A DNA stretch of 64,000 nucleotides from Flagellimonas sp. S3867 (lineage in GTDB: Bacteria; Bacteroidota; Bacteroidia; Flavobacteriales; Flavobacteriaceae), in contig NZ_JACVMN010000001.1 in NCBI RefSeq assembly GCF_014698935.1, positions 1,364,001 through 1,428,000 on the forward strand. Reading direction: 5' to 3'. The notes beneath the pieces are model-generated. The model saw only the letters and a list, made by a program, of their open reading frames with translations, was not told the DNA's origin and did not search any database. Position numbers and translations under genes: made by a program. The first letter of the stretch is position 1. Every line of letters begins with the position of its first letter. Of this stretch, positions 7,765 through 16,275 are shown in pieces.

Positions 7765-8325
7765 TCACAGGTTCTCCAAATTTTGCTGTCTTTTTTTCTT
7801 CATTTTTTTGAAAAAAGACGGGGTGAGACCAGTAATCTTTTTAAACTGATTTGACAAATGCGATGGGCTGCTGTAATGAAGTTTATAGGCTATTTCGGTC
7901 AAGTTGAACTCATCATATAGCAATAATTCCTTTACTTTTTCAATTTTATGTTTGATGATATAATGCTGTATGGTGATTCCTTGCACTTCAGAAAATGTAT
8001 TCGACAAATAGGTGTAGTCGTATCCCAATTCTTCGCTTAAATAACCAGAATAATTTGTTTTTGGAATTTCATCATTGTAATGAACCATTTCAACTATTAC
8101 ATTTTTTATTCTTTCGATTAATATACTCCTCTTATCATCCAACAATTCCAATCCGGACTTGAGCAGATTATTCTTAAGTTGAATTCGCTTTTCATGAGTA
8201 ATTTCCCCTATCGTTTCAACCATGCCTAGATTCAATATAACGTAGTCCAGTCCCAACTTTATTAATTCTTCCTTTACCAACATTTTACAGCGAAGACTGA
8301 CCATATATTTTATGTATAATCTCAT
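7765..8325 (-). CDS. Short AraC-family regulator with HMA-like N-terminus
   Basis: This 186-residue regulator has an AraC/XylS DNA-binding domain in its C-terminal half (about 85-180): TYLSNTFSEVQGITIQHYIIKHKIEKVKELL then FNLTEIAYKLHYSSPSHLSNQFKKITGLTP, the two helix-turn-helix motifs. The first 80 residues begin with LYIKYMVSLRCKMLVKEEL, which has the beta-alpha spacing of a heavy-metal-associated domain (M-x-C-x-x-C followed by a helix). Only one cysteine (C13) remains, so it may sense something other than a soft metal. Target genes cannot be assigned from position alone. Confidence 0.85.
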   Translation of the reverse strand: MRLYIKYMVSLRCKMLVKEELIKLGLDYVILNLGMVETIGEITHEKRIQLKNNLLKSGLELLDDKRSILIERIKNVIVEMVHYNDEIPKTNYSGYLSEELGYDYTYLSNTFSEVQGITIQHYIIKHKIEKVKELLLYDEFNLTEIAYKLHYSSPSHLSNQFKKITGLTPSFFKKMKKKRQQNLENL

Positions 8326-8615
8326 ATACTTAGTTTAAAAGTAAAGGTGGTCACTTAGCTGGTGCGTAAAAATCAATGAGCTTTTACATCTTAAATCCTG
8401 CCCAGTTAAAAACAGGTTTTCTGACTGACTAATAGGATTCTAATGCCCTTTGAAAAAAGTTAAAGTAATTGCTCTTTAAAGGTAGTCAATAAATGGTATT
8501 TTGATGTATGAACACAAAATCATTATTTGACCGTTGAGTCCAATAAGAAAAGATATTTGAAGATTAAAAATGAGATATGTTCTTTTGGATAAATCAATTA
8601 TTCAAAAAACGGGAC

Positions 8616-9482
8616 CTATTCCAAATATTCCTTAAGGAAATCGCACTTTGAGGACTCCCTCAAACGTAACAATGCCCTCGTTTTTATCTGCCTTATCCGT
8701 TCCTTCGTAATGCCTAGTTGGTAGGCAATTTGATCCATTCCCATTGCATTATTGGTTCCTATGCCATAATACTTCTGGATCACGTAGGTCTCACGATCTG
8801 AAAGGATATCGAGCAACCCCTCCAATTCTGTTCTTAATGAATTTTCAATAAGACCCTTTTCAGGGCTATCTAAATTGCCCGAACTTAAAACTTCATACAA
8901 CGTAAAGTTGTCACCTTCGGTATTTAATGTTTCATCCATTGACATGGGCCACATGGAATGTTTTATGCAGAGTTGCACCTCAGCAAGGGAAACGTCAATC
9001 ATATCCGAGATTTCTTCAGCATATGGGAGCCGTTGGTGAATCTGTTCGAAATTGGAGGAAGCTTTGGTTATTTTGTTGATCACGCTTATTTTATTCAAAG
9101 GCAATCTCACCATTCTAGTGGTTTCTGTTAACGCCTGAAGTATCCCTTGACGTATCCACCAAACGGCATAGGAAATGAATTTAAACCCACGGGTCTCATC
9201 GAATCGGGCTGCGGCCCTAACCAATCCGAGATTTCCCTCATTAATCAAATCAAGTAATTTCAAACCCCGACCTTGATATTGTTTGGCCACGGATATAACA
9301 AATCTTAAATTGGAATTGACCAACTTTTCAAGGGCCAAATCGTCGCCCTTTCTTATAAGAATTGCCAATGCGACTTCCTCGTCTTCCGTAATCATGGGGA
9401 TACGGCTTACATCAACCAGATATCTTTTAAGTGATTCACCATCCCTATTGGTAACTTGTTTTGCTATTGAAAGTGGCCTCAT
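8616..9482 (-). CDS. Sigma-70 paralogue of primary (RpoD/SigA) type
   Basis: This 288-residue sigma factor has the compact Bacteroidota primary-sigma architecture: a region 1.2 start, region 2 with LRFVISVAKQYQGRG, INEGNLGLVRAAARFDETRGFKF and the -10 element YAVWWIRQGILQAL, region 3, and region 4.2 with IAYQLGITKERIRQIKTRALLRLR. Compared with the standard flavobacterial RpoD, which starts MRQLKITKQVTNR, region 3 and the region between 3 and 4 are strongly diverged (for example SMWPMSMDETLNTEGDN), so this is most likely a group-2-type paralogue rather than the housekeeping factor. It lies 133 bases downstream of a bS21 paralogue on the same strand, probably one operon. Confidence 0.9.
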   Translation of the reverse strand: MRPLSIAKQVTNRDGESLKRYLVDVSRIPMITEDEEVALAILIRKGDDLALEKLVNSNLRFVISVAKQYQGRGLKLLDLINEGNLGLVRAAARFDETRGFKFISYAVWWIRQGILQALTETTRMVRLPLNKISVINKITKASSNFEQIHQRLPYAEEISDMIDVSLAEVQLCIKHSMWPMSMDETLNTEGDNFTLYEVLSSGNLDSPEKGLIENSLRTELEGLLDILSDRETYVIQKYYGIGTNNAMGMDQIAYQLGITKERIRQIKTRALLRLRESSKCDFLKEYLE

Positions 9483-9615
9483 GGTATTTGGTGCTTAATC
9501 ATAACCCGCTTCGGATGTAAATCAGGTTTCCGTTGCCTTTGGGATTGTTGCTTTGTGTAATTTCGATGGTGCCAATTTATTTGACCAAGAAGGTAAGTTT
9601 TCGAAAGCCATAATA

Positions 9616-9810
9616 TCACCCTTCCATTGACCTCAAAAACTTATCTCGATAGACTGCCCTGGCCACTTTATCCCTTCGCAACTTGGATTCTTTTTTGAAC
9701 TCCCCAACATCTTTAATTCGTTTCATACGCTGCGTTTTCTTGAACTTTCGTTTGTACCTTTTCAGGGCTCTTTCAATATTCTCACCAGGAACAATTTTGG
9801 TTATAAGCAT
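9616..9810 (-). CDS. Ribosomal protein bS21 paralogue
   Basis: This 64-residue bS21 starts MLITKIVPGENIERALKRYKR, the universal N-terminal pattern, and ends in a lysine/arginine-rich helix. The ATG at 9810 was chosen over an in-frame TTG two codons upstream. In Flavobacterium, bS21 with bS18 and bS6 helps hide the anti-Shine-Dalgarno tail of 16S rRNA; the tyrosine reported as important for this (Tyr54) falls at residue 54 here (AVYRDK). The middle section (KTQRMKRIKDVGEFKKESKL) differs from the usual flavobacterial sequence, suggesting a second copy. No Shine-Dalgarno sequence is seen upstream. It precedes the sigma gene, recalling the rpsU-rpoD linkage of other bacteria. Confidence 0.88.
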   Translation of the reverse strand: MLITKIVPGENIERALKRYKRKFKKTQRMKRIKDVGEFKKESKLRRDKVARAVYRDKFLRSMEG

Positions 9811-10136
9811 ATCCAATAATATTTATTTCGTTCAATTACAAAACAGTTGTCCGTATATAGGAACTATGAATGCACAAAATCACTTTCCCAATCGCAGGTA
9901 GTGCAAAAGCAGTAACAACGCAGGCCTTTACGGCATTTGGTACATGAATGTTGAAACTTTCAAAAAATAGCTTAGAATGGGCCCCAAATGATAATTGGAA
10001 AATGACAATGGAGAGGGCTCTCTTTTTATTTCAAGACTGGCTCAATTTTCGTGGATAGTCTATAAAGTTTGATAAAGAAACGGATATTAATTGAATATAA
10101 TGGATTTATTCCCTTTATTATTATTCGATTAAAACT

Positions 10137-10163
10137 TTAGATATCAGGTTTCCTGATATCTAA
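10137..10163. repeat. Perfect 12-bp inverted repeat with 3-base loop
   Basis: TTAGATATCAGG (10137-10148), TTT, then CCTGATATCTAA (10152-10163). There is no T tract beyond the arm, so it is a poor terminator; a protein-binding site or element end is more likely. It lies 23 bases outside the left 96-bp direct repeat. Confidence 0.7.
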
Positions 10164-10185
10164 TATGCCACGGGGATTGTAAAAG

Positions 10186-10281
10186 GAACATTTGTTGTGG
10201 CAACGAACTTATAGTTATGGGGTAATTAATCCCAGGTCTACTTAAACTTTAATAACCAAAATCCAATAGTTCAATTTCCCA
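10186..10281 (+). repeat. Left copy of 96-bp direct repeat
   Basis: This matches 16180-16275 in the same orientation at 94 of 96 positions; the differences are A/G at 10190/16184 and at 10252/16246. Inside is a near-palindrome, TGGGGTAATTAATCCCA. The right copy reaches 11 bases into the 3' end of the efflux adaptor gene; this left copy carries those 11 bases with no homologous gene beyond them. The two copies bracket 5,898 bp holding two phosphate transporters and PPK2. Confidence 0.95.
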
Positions 10282-10726
10282 TACCTATTTCTAAACATAC
10301 CTAATATTCATCTAAAGGTTATTTTAATAACACAAAACGGTGGGTTTAGTGAATCGAATGTGTCCCGTAAAAGGTGAATTAACGAAACTACTAAAAGAGA
10401 CCATAAAAGAGAGACTTCTCAAATAAATCCAGTGATTTAACAGAGTAGATCCTTAAAAACGGCTGTAGCTGTTGCAGGATTTCAGCAAATAACAATTCTC
10501 GCTTTTATAAATGTACAGAAATCGGCAAATTATAAGGTATGCAACAACAACCGATGCCTTTTGGAAAAATTCTTGCCGGTAACTTGTAGGTTTTGAAAAA
10601 ACATCACTGGTCTTTTAAATAGATAGAGCCGATAAACTGAAAAAGCGAACCCATTTACTTTATCAGTAATATCATATTACCGATGACATATATTAAGAGA
10701 CAATTTCAGTTGGACACTCATTTAAA

Positions 10727-10744
10727 ATATGACAATGGTCATAT
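10727..10744. promoter_or_regulatory. Candidate operator upstream of PiT gene
   Basis: ATATGAC and GTCATAT form a perfect 7-bp inverted repeat around AATG, 55 bases before the transporter start. A related half-site, GACATAT, occurs at about 10685. The position fits a regulator site; the identity of the regulator is unknown. Confidence 0.4.
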
Positions 10745-10798
10745 AGTTAATTAATTGTTTTTTTAATATTTATCGCTCGTACTAACTGATCTTAGGTT

Positions 10799-13066
10799 TT
10801 GGACAACATATACTTTCTGATGATAATTGCACTTGCCGTTTTGGCAATCGCCGATCTTGTGGTAGGGGTCAGCAACGATGCTGTTAATTTTTTGAATTCT
10901 GCCATAGGCTCAAAAGCCATTTCATTCAGGTCCATGATGATCGTTGCCAGTCTGGGCATTGGTATCGGTGCGGTTTTTTCAAGTGGTCTTATGGAAGTTG
11001 CCAGAAAGGGAATCTTTGTCCCTGGCGAATTTTACTTCAGCGAGATCATGATTATTTTTATGGCGGTAATGATTACGGACATCCTTTTGTTGGATTTTTT
11101 CAACACTCTTGGCATGCCAACATCAACCACGGTATCCATAGTTTTTGAATTACTGGGCGCAGCAGTGGCCATGGCCATCATAAAAATTGGGGCCGATAAT
11201 GGTTCCATTTCAGAAATTTACAACTATATCAACACTGCAAAGGCAACAGAAATCATTCTTGGCATCTTACTTTCTGTAGTAGTGGCCTTTTCCGTTGGTG
11301 CACTTGTGCAATATGTTTCACGTGCACTGCTTTCCTTTAATTTCGAAAGAAGATCGAAATGGGTGGGAGCAGTTTTTGGCGGAATCGCTTTAGCGGCAAT
11401 CACTTATTTTATTTTCATCAAAGGTTTGAAAGGGACCGATTATTACCTTGAAATCAAACCCATAATACAAGGAAAAACAGCCTTAATCGTAGCCATAAGC
11501 TTTGTAATATGGACTTTACTATCCTATTTTGTGGTCAAATTTCTCAAAAAGAATATTTACAAGCTTATCATTGCAGTAGGTACATTTGCTCTGGCATTGG
11601 CCTTTGCCGGCAATGATTTGGTAAACTTCATTGGTGTTCCCATCGCTGCGTGGCAATCTTATGAAGCTTGGTTAGCTTCGGGAATACCTGCAAGCGAATT
11701 CCCCATGGACGTTTTAGGCAGTAAAGTTCCTACACCAACATTACTTCTCTTATTTGCTGGTTTGATTATGGTGTTGACACTTTGGTTTTCAAGTAAGGCA
11801 AGAAGAGTGGTTAAAACCTCAATTGACCTTTCAAGTCAATCGGAGACTCATGAACGCTTTGAACCTAACTTTTTGTCACGAAACATAGTGCGTTTTTCAA
11901 TGCTGGTTTCCAAATATACAGCAACTGTTCTTCCCAATACCATCCAAGAAAAAATAGAAAAACAATTTGAGAAACCTGTTATTGAATTACCTAAAGGGAA
12001 AACACATGAACTACCTGCATTTGACATGGTACGTGCAGCCGTAAACCTAATGGTGGCTAGTGTTTTGATTTCTATTGCGACATCAATGAAACTACCTTTG
12101 TCCACCACCTATGTAACTTTTATGGTAGCAATGGGTACTTCGTTGGCAGATAGGGCGTGGGGTAGCGAAAGTGCTGTGTATCGCGTAGCCGGTGTCCTCA
12201 ATGTTATTGGAGGCTGGTTCTTTACCGCCATCAGTGCTTTTATTGCCGCCGGTACCGTCGCCTATCTTATCCATTTAGGTGGTGGAACCATGATTGCCGT
12301 ATTGTTGTTGCTAGCGGTCTTATTATTAACCAGAAATTACATTAAGCATACTAAAAAGACTAGGGATGTCAAAGCTGAAGATAGCTTAAATAAGGCCGAA
12401 AGTAAGTCTATACATGGTGTTATAGAAGAAAGTGCGGACAATATCTCCAAGGCCCTAAAAAGAGTAAGTAAAATAAACCACAATACTATCGTTGGATTAA
12501 TCAATCAAGACTTAGACCTCCTCAAAAAGGCAAAGTTGATGGTTGTAAAGCTAGAGTCCGAAATAGAAGAACTGCAAAACGATATTTTCTACTTCATCAA
12601 AGATTTGGACGATTCATATTTAGGAGCCAGTAAATTCTATATCGATGTCATTGGTAGCATACAGGATGTGGCCCAATCATCAAGTTTAATTACAAGAGTC
12701 AGCCATAAGCATGTAAATAATAATCACAGGGTATTGAAGAAAAAACAAGCCGAAGAGCTCTTGGACATCAATGAAAGGTTGGTTCATCTTTTCTCAGAAA
12801 TTAGGGCTGTATTTGACTCCCGTAGTTTTGATATAATTGTACCCGGTATTATTGAAGAAAAACAAATGTTGTTAAATCGTGTTCAAGAGTCCATTCAAAG
12901 ACAGGTCGAACGTACACGAACCGAAGATTCCAGTCCTAAGAACACCACACTCTATTTTAGCATTCTTTTGGAAACCAAAGACTTAATACTGGCCAATATG
13001 AATATTCTAAATCTGTATTATGATGAACATGATCGGTCAATAAAGATGTTTGAAGTAGATGAATAA
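10799..13066 (+). CDS. PiT-family inorganic phosphate transporter with PhoU-like tail
   Basis: This 755-residue phosphate permease couples phosphate uptake to a cation gradient at the inner membrane. Both PiT signatures are present: GVSNDAVNFLNSAIGSKA at 23-40 and GNDLVNFIGVPIAAWQ from 271. About ten hydrophobic segments fill residues 1-520. The rest (about 540-755) is a helical cytoplasmic PhoU-like domain with heptad character, an arrangement common in Bacteroidota PiT proteins that may gate transport. The start is TTG at 10799 because the frame closes at a TAG two codons before it and the N-terminus MDNIYFLM matches family members; the next ATG (10820) would cut into the first helix. It converges on the Na/Pi cotransporter gene, 16 bases away. 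Confidence 0.92.
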   Translation: MDNIYFLMIIALAVLAIADLVVGVSNDAVNFLNSAIGSKAISFRSMMIVASLGIGIGAVFSSGLMEVARKGIFVPGEFYFSEIMIIFMAVMITDILLLDFFNTLGMPTSTTVSIVFELLGAAVAMAIIKIGADNGSISEIYNYINTAKATEIILGILLSVVVAFSVGALVQYVSRALLSFNFERRSKWVGAVFGGIALAAITYFIFIKGLKGTDYYLEIKPIIQGKTALIVAISFVIWTLLSYFVVKFLKKNIYKLIIAVGTFALALAFAGNDLVNFIGVPIAAWQSYEAWLASGIPASEFPMDVLGSKVPTPTLLLLFAGLIMVLTLWFSSKARRVVKTSIDLSSQSETHERFEPNFLSRNIVRFSMLVSKYTATVLPNTIQEKIEKQFEKPVIELPKGKTHELPAFDMVRAAVNLMVASVLISIATSMKLPLSTTYVTFMVAMGTSLADRAWGSESAVYRVAGVLNVIGGWFFTAISAFIAAGTVAYLIHLGGGTMIAVLLLLAVLLLTRNYIKHTKKTRDVKAEDSLNKAESKSIHGVIEESADNISKALKRVSKINHNTIVGLINQDLDLLKKAKLMVVKLESEIEELQNDIFYFIKDLDDSYLGASKFYIDVIGSIQDVAQSSSLITRVSHKHVNNNHRVLKKKQAEELLDINERLVHLFSEIRAVFDSRSFDIIVPGIIEEKQMLLNRVQESIQRQVERTRTEDSSPKNTTLYFSILLETKDLILANMNILNLYYDEHDRSIKMFEVDE

Positions 13067-13082
13067 CAAACCGTTAGGAATA

Positions 13083-14879
13083 TTAGGCAACGGTCATATC
13101 CAAATTTTTTTGCTTTTTTTCTTTTCCATTTTCCAATAAAGAATCCTTTTCTCCATAGAGCAGTTCTGCCACCGAAATCAAGTTTTTAATGATTTCGTTC
13201 AGATTGTCTTTATCATTCACAAGGGAAGAAGCCATATCTGCGGTGATCAAATTTTTCGCTATGAGCGTATTGATGGATTTGTTGGTCAAATGCTTCCCCT
13301 CTTTTGCTCTGTTTCTGAGCACCAAAAGTTTGGCATAATGCCTTTCCTTATCTTCATGGGTTCTGAACAGATATATAACACGGAGAACTTTTACAATTTT
13401 TTTTCGAAACTTATTGTATTCCTTAACCAAATGAACATTGTCTGAATCCAGGTATTGAGATAGATTAATGCTAATTTCCAAAACGGCCTTTATAATCTCC
13501 ACCATCTTGCGATTGGCAATAATAATCTCGGAGATTCTATCATTTTGATCTTTACCCATCTTCAAAGTGCTCTGTGCGGTAGTTGCATACCTGATTATCT
13601 CACCATAAATGGTCTTTACCTTGTTATAGTAAAGGTCGCGAACATCGGTTTTTAAATCTTCTTTGGAGTTCTCAATAATTTCTTTTGGTCTCAAACTTGA
13701 TTTTATATCCCCTCTATGGATATTAAGGGCGTGTGTGACAATCTCAAACACTGCATTTTCAAACAAGTACTTTGATTCTTTAATGAGTGCTGAAACTACG
13801 GTGCCGGGAAACTTCAAAACACTTTCGTTCAGGTATTTGGGAACCTCTATTCCCTTATCATCCGTTTCCCGGAAAAACTTCATTAAGAATCTTTCGATCA
13901 TCTTTATAAACGGTAGCATAGTGATTACGCCCAAAACATTAAAAATTGTGTGGAACAATGCCAATTTAAGCGTAAAGTCACCGCTTGAAATACCAAACAC
14001 ATCTGAAAGATAATTTACCAGGTCTGCAAGTGGGAATATGATGGCCAATGCAACTATCCCGGTAATTAGATTGAATATTAAATGTGCTCCTGCCAACCTT
14101 TTCCCCGCAATGTTAGAACCTAAGGAGCCCAAAACTGCCGTAATAGTGGTTCCAATATTTGCTCCTATGGCCAGGGCCAGGGCATTCTCATATTCAATTT
14201 GTCCAGCTGCCAAAGCGGTCAAAATCAACGCCAATGTTGCACTGCTCGACTGAAGAATTGTGGTTATTAAAATACCAACTCCAGTATAAACTACTATCCC
14301 CAAGAACCCTGGAATTGCATATTGGGTAAGATCTATATACTCCTTGAACACATCAAAACCCTCTTTCATATAGTGGACTCCCAAGAAGAAAAATCCCAAT
14401 CCGGCCAGGACACTCCCTATTCCCTTTAATGAAACCTTTTTTTGTAATGAAAAAATAATTCCAAATACAAGCATGGGCATTGCCAAGGTCGATATCTTTA
14501 TTTTTAAGCCAAAACCTGCCACAAGCCAAGCAGTCGTAGTAGTTCCTATATTTGCCCCAAAAATCAATCCCATTCCACCGCTTAGGTTAATCAATCCGGC
14601 ACTTATGAAAGAAATCGTAATTACTGACACCAATGAACTTGATTGAATAAAGGCAGTGACCAAGGCACCGGTTGTAATTGCTTTGTATAGTTTGCTGGTC
14701 GCTTTTTTTAAGATTTTTTGAAGAGGGCCTTTGGCATAAACTTTAAACCCTTCCTCCAGCATGATCATCCCAAAAAGTAAAACAGCAATACCGGCCGTAA
14801 TTGTTTTGAAGTTTGGATTGAAAAATAAAACAACGGCAAGTACAAATAAGAAAATATAGAAAATTGACTTTTTTACCAT
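13083..14879 (-). CDS. Na+/phosphate cotransporter (NptA/PNaS family)
   Basis: This 598-residue membrane protein carries the duplicated Na/Pi cotransporter repeat. The hallmark QSSS motifs appear twice (VTAFIQSSSLVSV and TTILQSSSATLAL), each paired with GANIGTTTTA or GANIGTTITA. The membrane part covers about residues 1-330, and a PhoU-like helical bundle occupies 350-580. It should import phosphate with sodium, or export it as in some bacterial homologues. It is convergent with the PiT gene and followed upstream by the PPK2 gene on the same strand (275 bases apart), so separate promoters are possible. Confidence 0.92.
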   Translation of the reverse strand: MVKKSIFYIFLFVLAVVLFFNPNFKTITAGIAVLLFGMIMLEEGFKVYAKGPLQKILKKATSKLYKAITTGALVTAFIQSSSLVSVITISFISAGLINLSGGMGLIFGANIGTTTTAWLVAGFGLKIKISTLAMPMLVFGIIFSLQKKVSLKGIGSVLAGLGFFFLGVHYMKEGFDVFKEYIDLTQYAIPGFLGIVVYTGVGILITTILQSSSATLALILTALAAGQIEYENALALAIGANIGTTITAVLGSLGSNIAGKRLAGAHLIFNLITGIVALAIIFPLADLVNYLSDVFGISSGDFTLKLALFHTIFNVLGVITMLPFIKMIERFLMKFFRETDDKGIEVPKYLNESVLKFPGTVVSALIKESKYLFENAVFEIVTHALNIHRGDIKSSLRPKEIIENSKEDLKTDVRDLYYNKVKTIYGEIIRYATTAQSTLKMGKDQNDRISEIIIANRKMVEIIKAVLEISINLSQYLDSDNVHLVKEYNKFRKKIVKVLRVIYLFRTHEDKERHYAKLLVLRNRAKEGKHLTNKSINTLIAKNLITADMASSLVNDKDNLNEIIKNLISVAELLYGEKDSLLENGKEKKQKNLDMTVA

Positions 14880-15154
14880 TTTATCATATGATGACCCTTT
14901 GGAATGGCAGTGTAGGGTTCATTCCGTCAAATATCTACTTGTTAGTCCAAAGTAAGTATAATGCAAATTACTTACAACCTCAATTGATGATTTCTTTTAA
15001 TGAAAGTAATCCTGCCTTACAAGTTGATCCTTCAATACTCCAAATGCGTAAGGTATTTGGACAACCCAACGAAGAAAATTGAGTTTACCCCCTTTCAATG
15101 ACCCATTGATTAGTTCTGAAAGAATGTTTTGACTTATTGTCGTGACGGTTCCAT

Positions 15155-15955
15155 TCAGTATTTTTCAGGCACAAAGGTTTGATACTCCATTGGAGGGCGC
15201 ACATAGCCTACATCTTTAAGCAAAGGAGGTAGCTTTGTAGTTGGAAAATCCATTTTTTCATACGGAATCTGACTTAAGATATGACTAATACAGTTTAATC
15301 GTGCTTTTTTCTTATTGTCGGCATTCACCACATACCAAGGTACTTGTTTGGTATCGGTATGTGCAAACATATCATCTTTAGCTTTTGAGTACTCCAACCA
15401 TTTAGATCGCGACACCAAATCCATGGGACTAAATTTCCATCGCTTCAAAGGATCTTCAATACGACTTTTAAAGCGCTTTTCTTGCTCCTCATCACTTACT
15501 GAAAACCAGTATTTTAAAATTATGATATTCGATCGAACAAGCATGCGCTCAAAATCCGGACAAGATCTCAAAAACTCATCGTACTCATCATCAGAACAAA
15601 AACCCATTACTTTTTCCACCCCTGCCCTGTTATACCAACTTCGATCAAAAAGTACCATCTCACCTGCAGCAGGCAAGTGAGCTACATACCTTTGAAAATA
15701 CCATTGGGACTTCTCTTTTTCTGTAGGTATTCCTAATGCGACCACCCTACATATACGTGGATTCAAGGGTTCGGTAATTCTCTTGATCGTTCCTCCTTTA
15801 CCCGAAGCATCCCTCCCTTCAAAAACAATCACCACCTTTAATCCTTGGGATTTTATCCATTCTTGAAGGTTTACTAGTTCCTTGTGCAAACCAGCCAAAA
15901 CATCTTCGTAATTGTATTCTTTACTACTGCCAGATTTGACTTTAGATTCTGCCAT
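15155..15955 (-). CDS. ppk2: Polyphosphate kinase 2 (PPK2)
   Basis: This 266-residue PPK2-family P-loop kinase transfers phosphate between polyphosphate and nucleoside diphosphates or monophosphates. Walker A is GRDASGKGGT at 47-56; the Walker B-type FDRSWYNRAG and lid-type RWKFSPMD follow, as in short single-domain class I members. The ATG at 15955 was chosen because the longer frame begins at a TTG two codons upstream. Its placement next to two phosphate transporters suggests storage or mobilisation of imported phosphate as polyphosphate, or ATP/GTP regeneration from it. The direction of the reaction cannot be read from sequence. Confidence 0.93.
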   Translation of the reverse strand: MAESKVKSGSSKEYNYEDVLAGLHKELVNLQEWIKSQGLKVVIVFEGRDASGKGGTIKRITEPLNPRICRVVALGIPTEKEKSQWYFQRYVAHLPAAGEMVLFDRSWYNRAGVEKVMGFCSDDEYDEFLRSCPDFERMLVRSNIIILKYWFSVSDEEQEKRFKSRIEDPLKRWKFSPMDLVSRSKWLEYSKAKDDMFAHTDTKQVPWYVVNADNKKKARLNCISHILSQIPYEKMDFPTTKLPPLLKDVGYVRPPMEYQTFVPEKY

Positions 15956-16179
15956 AATCAAAGTTAAGAAAAAAACTAGGTGATCAATAGTTCATCATTG
16001 TTATCTAAGTAATATGATTCCAAGTTTTTATTTACAAAAAATACTGCTTAATTATCGATCATTATTTGATAATAATCAGTTTTCTATCGTTAATACAAAA
16101 ATTTACCATTTGAATGGTTCCTTTAAACTTTTAGATTATTGTTTGAAACTTAGTTTTGAAAATGTTAGTCTTATAAATT

Positions 16180-16275
16180 GAACGTTTGTTGTGGCAACGA
16201 ACTTATAGTTATGGGGTAATTAATCCCAGGTCTACTTAAACTTTAGTAACCAAAATCCAATAGTTCAATTTCCCA
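16180..16275 (+). repeat. Right copy of 96-bp direct repeat
   Basis: This is 94/96 identical to 10186-10281 with a constant offset of 5,994 bases. Its last 11 bases (16265-16275) are the 3' end, including the stop, of the efflux adaptor gene; the rest is the sequence just downstream of that gene. This suggests the repeat originated here. Apart from the repeat, the 309-base gap between the PPK2 start and the adaptor stop holds nothing recognisable. Confidence 0.95.

Larger units (their letters stand above)
9811..10798. other. Long intergenic region left of the phosphate module
   Basis: Nearly 1 kb has no convincing gene. It contains a 12-bp perfect palindrome (10137-10163), the left 96-bp direct repeat (10186-10281) and an inverted repeat 55 bases before the PiT start. 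A 36-codon frame at 9948-10058 (starts MLKLSKNSLEWAPND) is visible but has no ribosome-binding site or known match. The segment around 10010-10030 (GAGAGGGCTCTC then T5) could be a weak plus-strand terminator. Confidence 0.4.

Noticed and set aside
14883..14892. 10-bp palindrome ATCATATGAT next to the Na/Pi cotransporter start
   Set aside because: It is short, AT-rich and overlaps the start region; chance is likely.
10186..16275. Composite transposon ends
   Set aside because: The repeats have no terminal inverted ends and no transposase frame, and one copy overlaps a gene end, so an insertion sequence is not supported.
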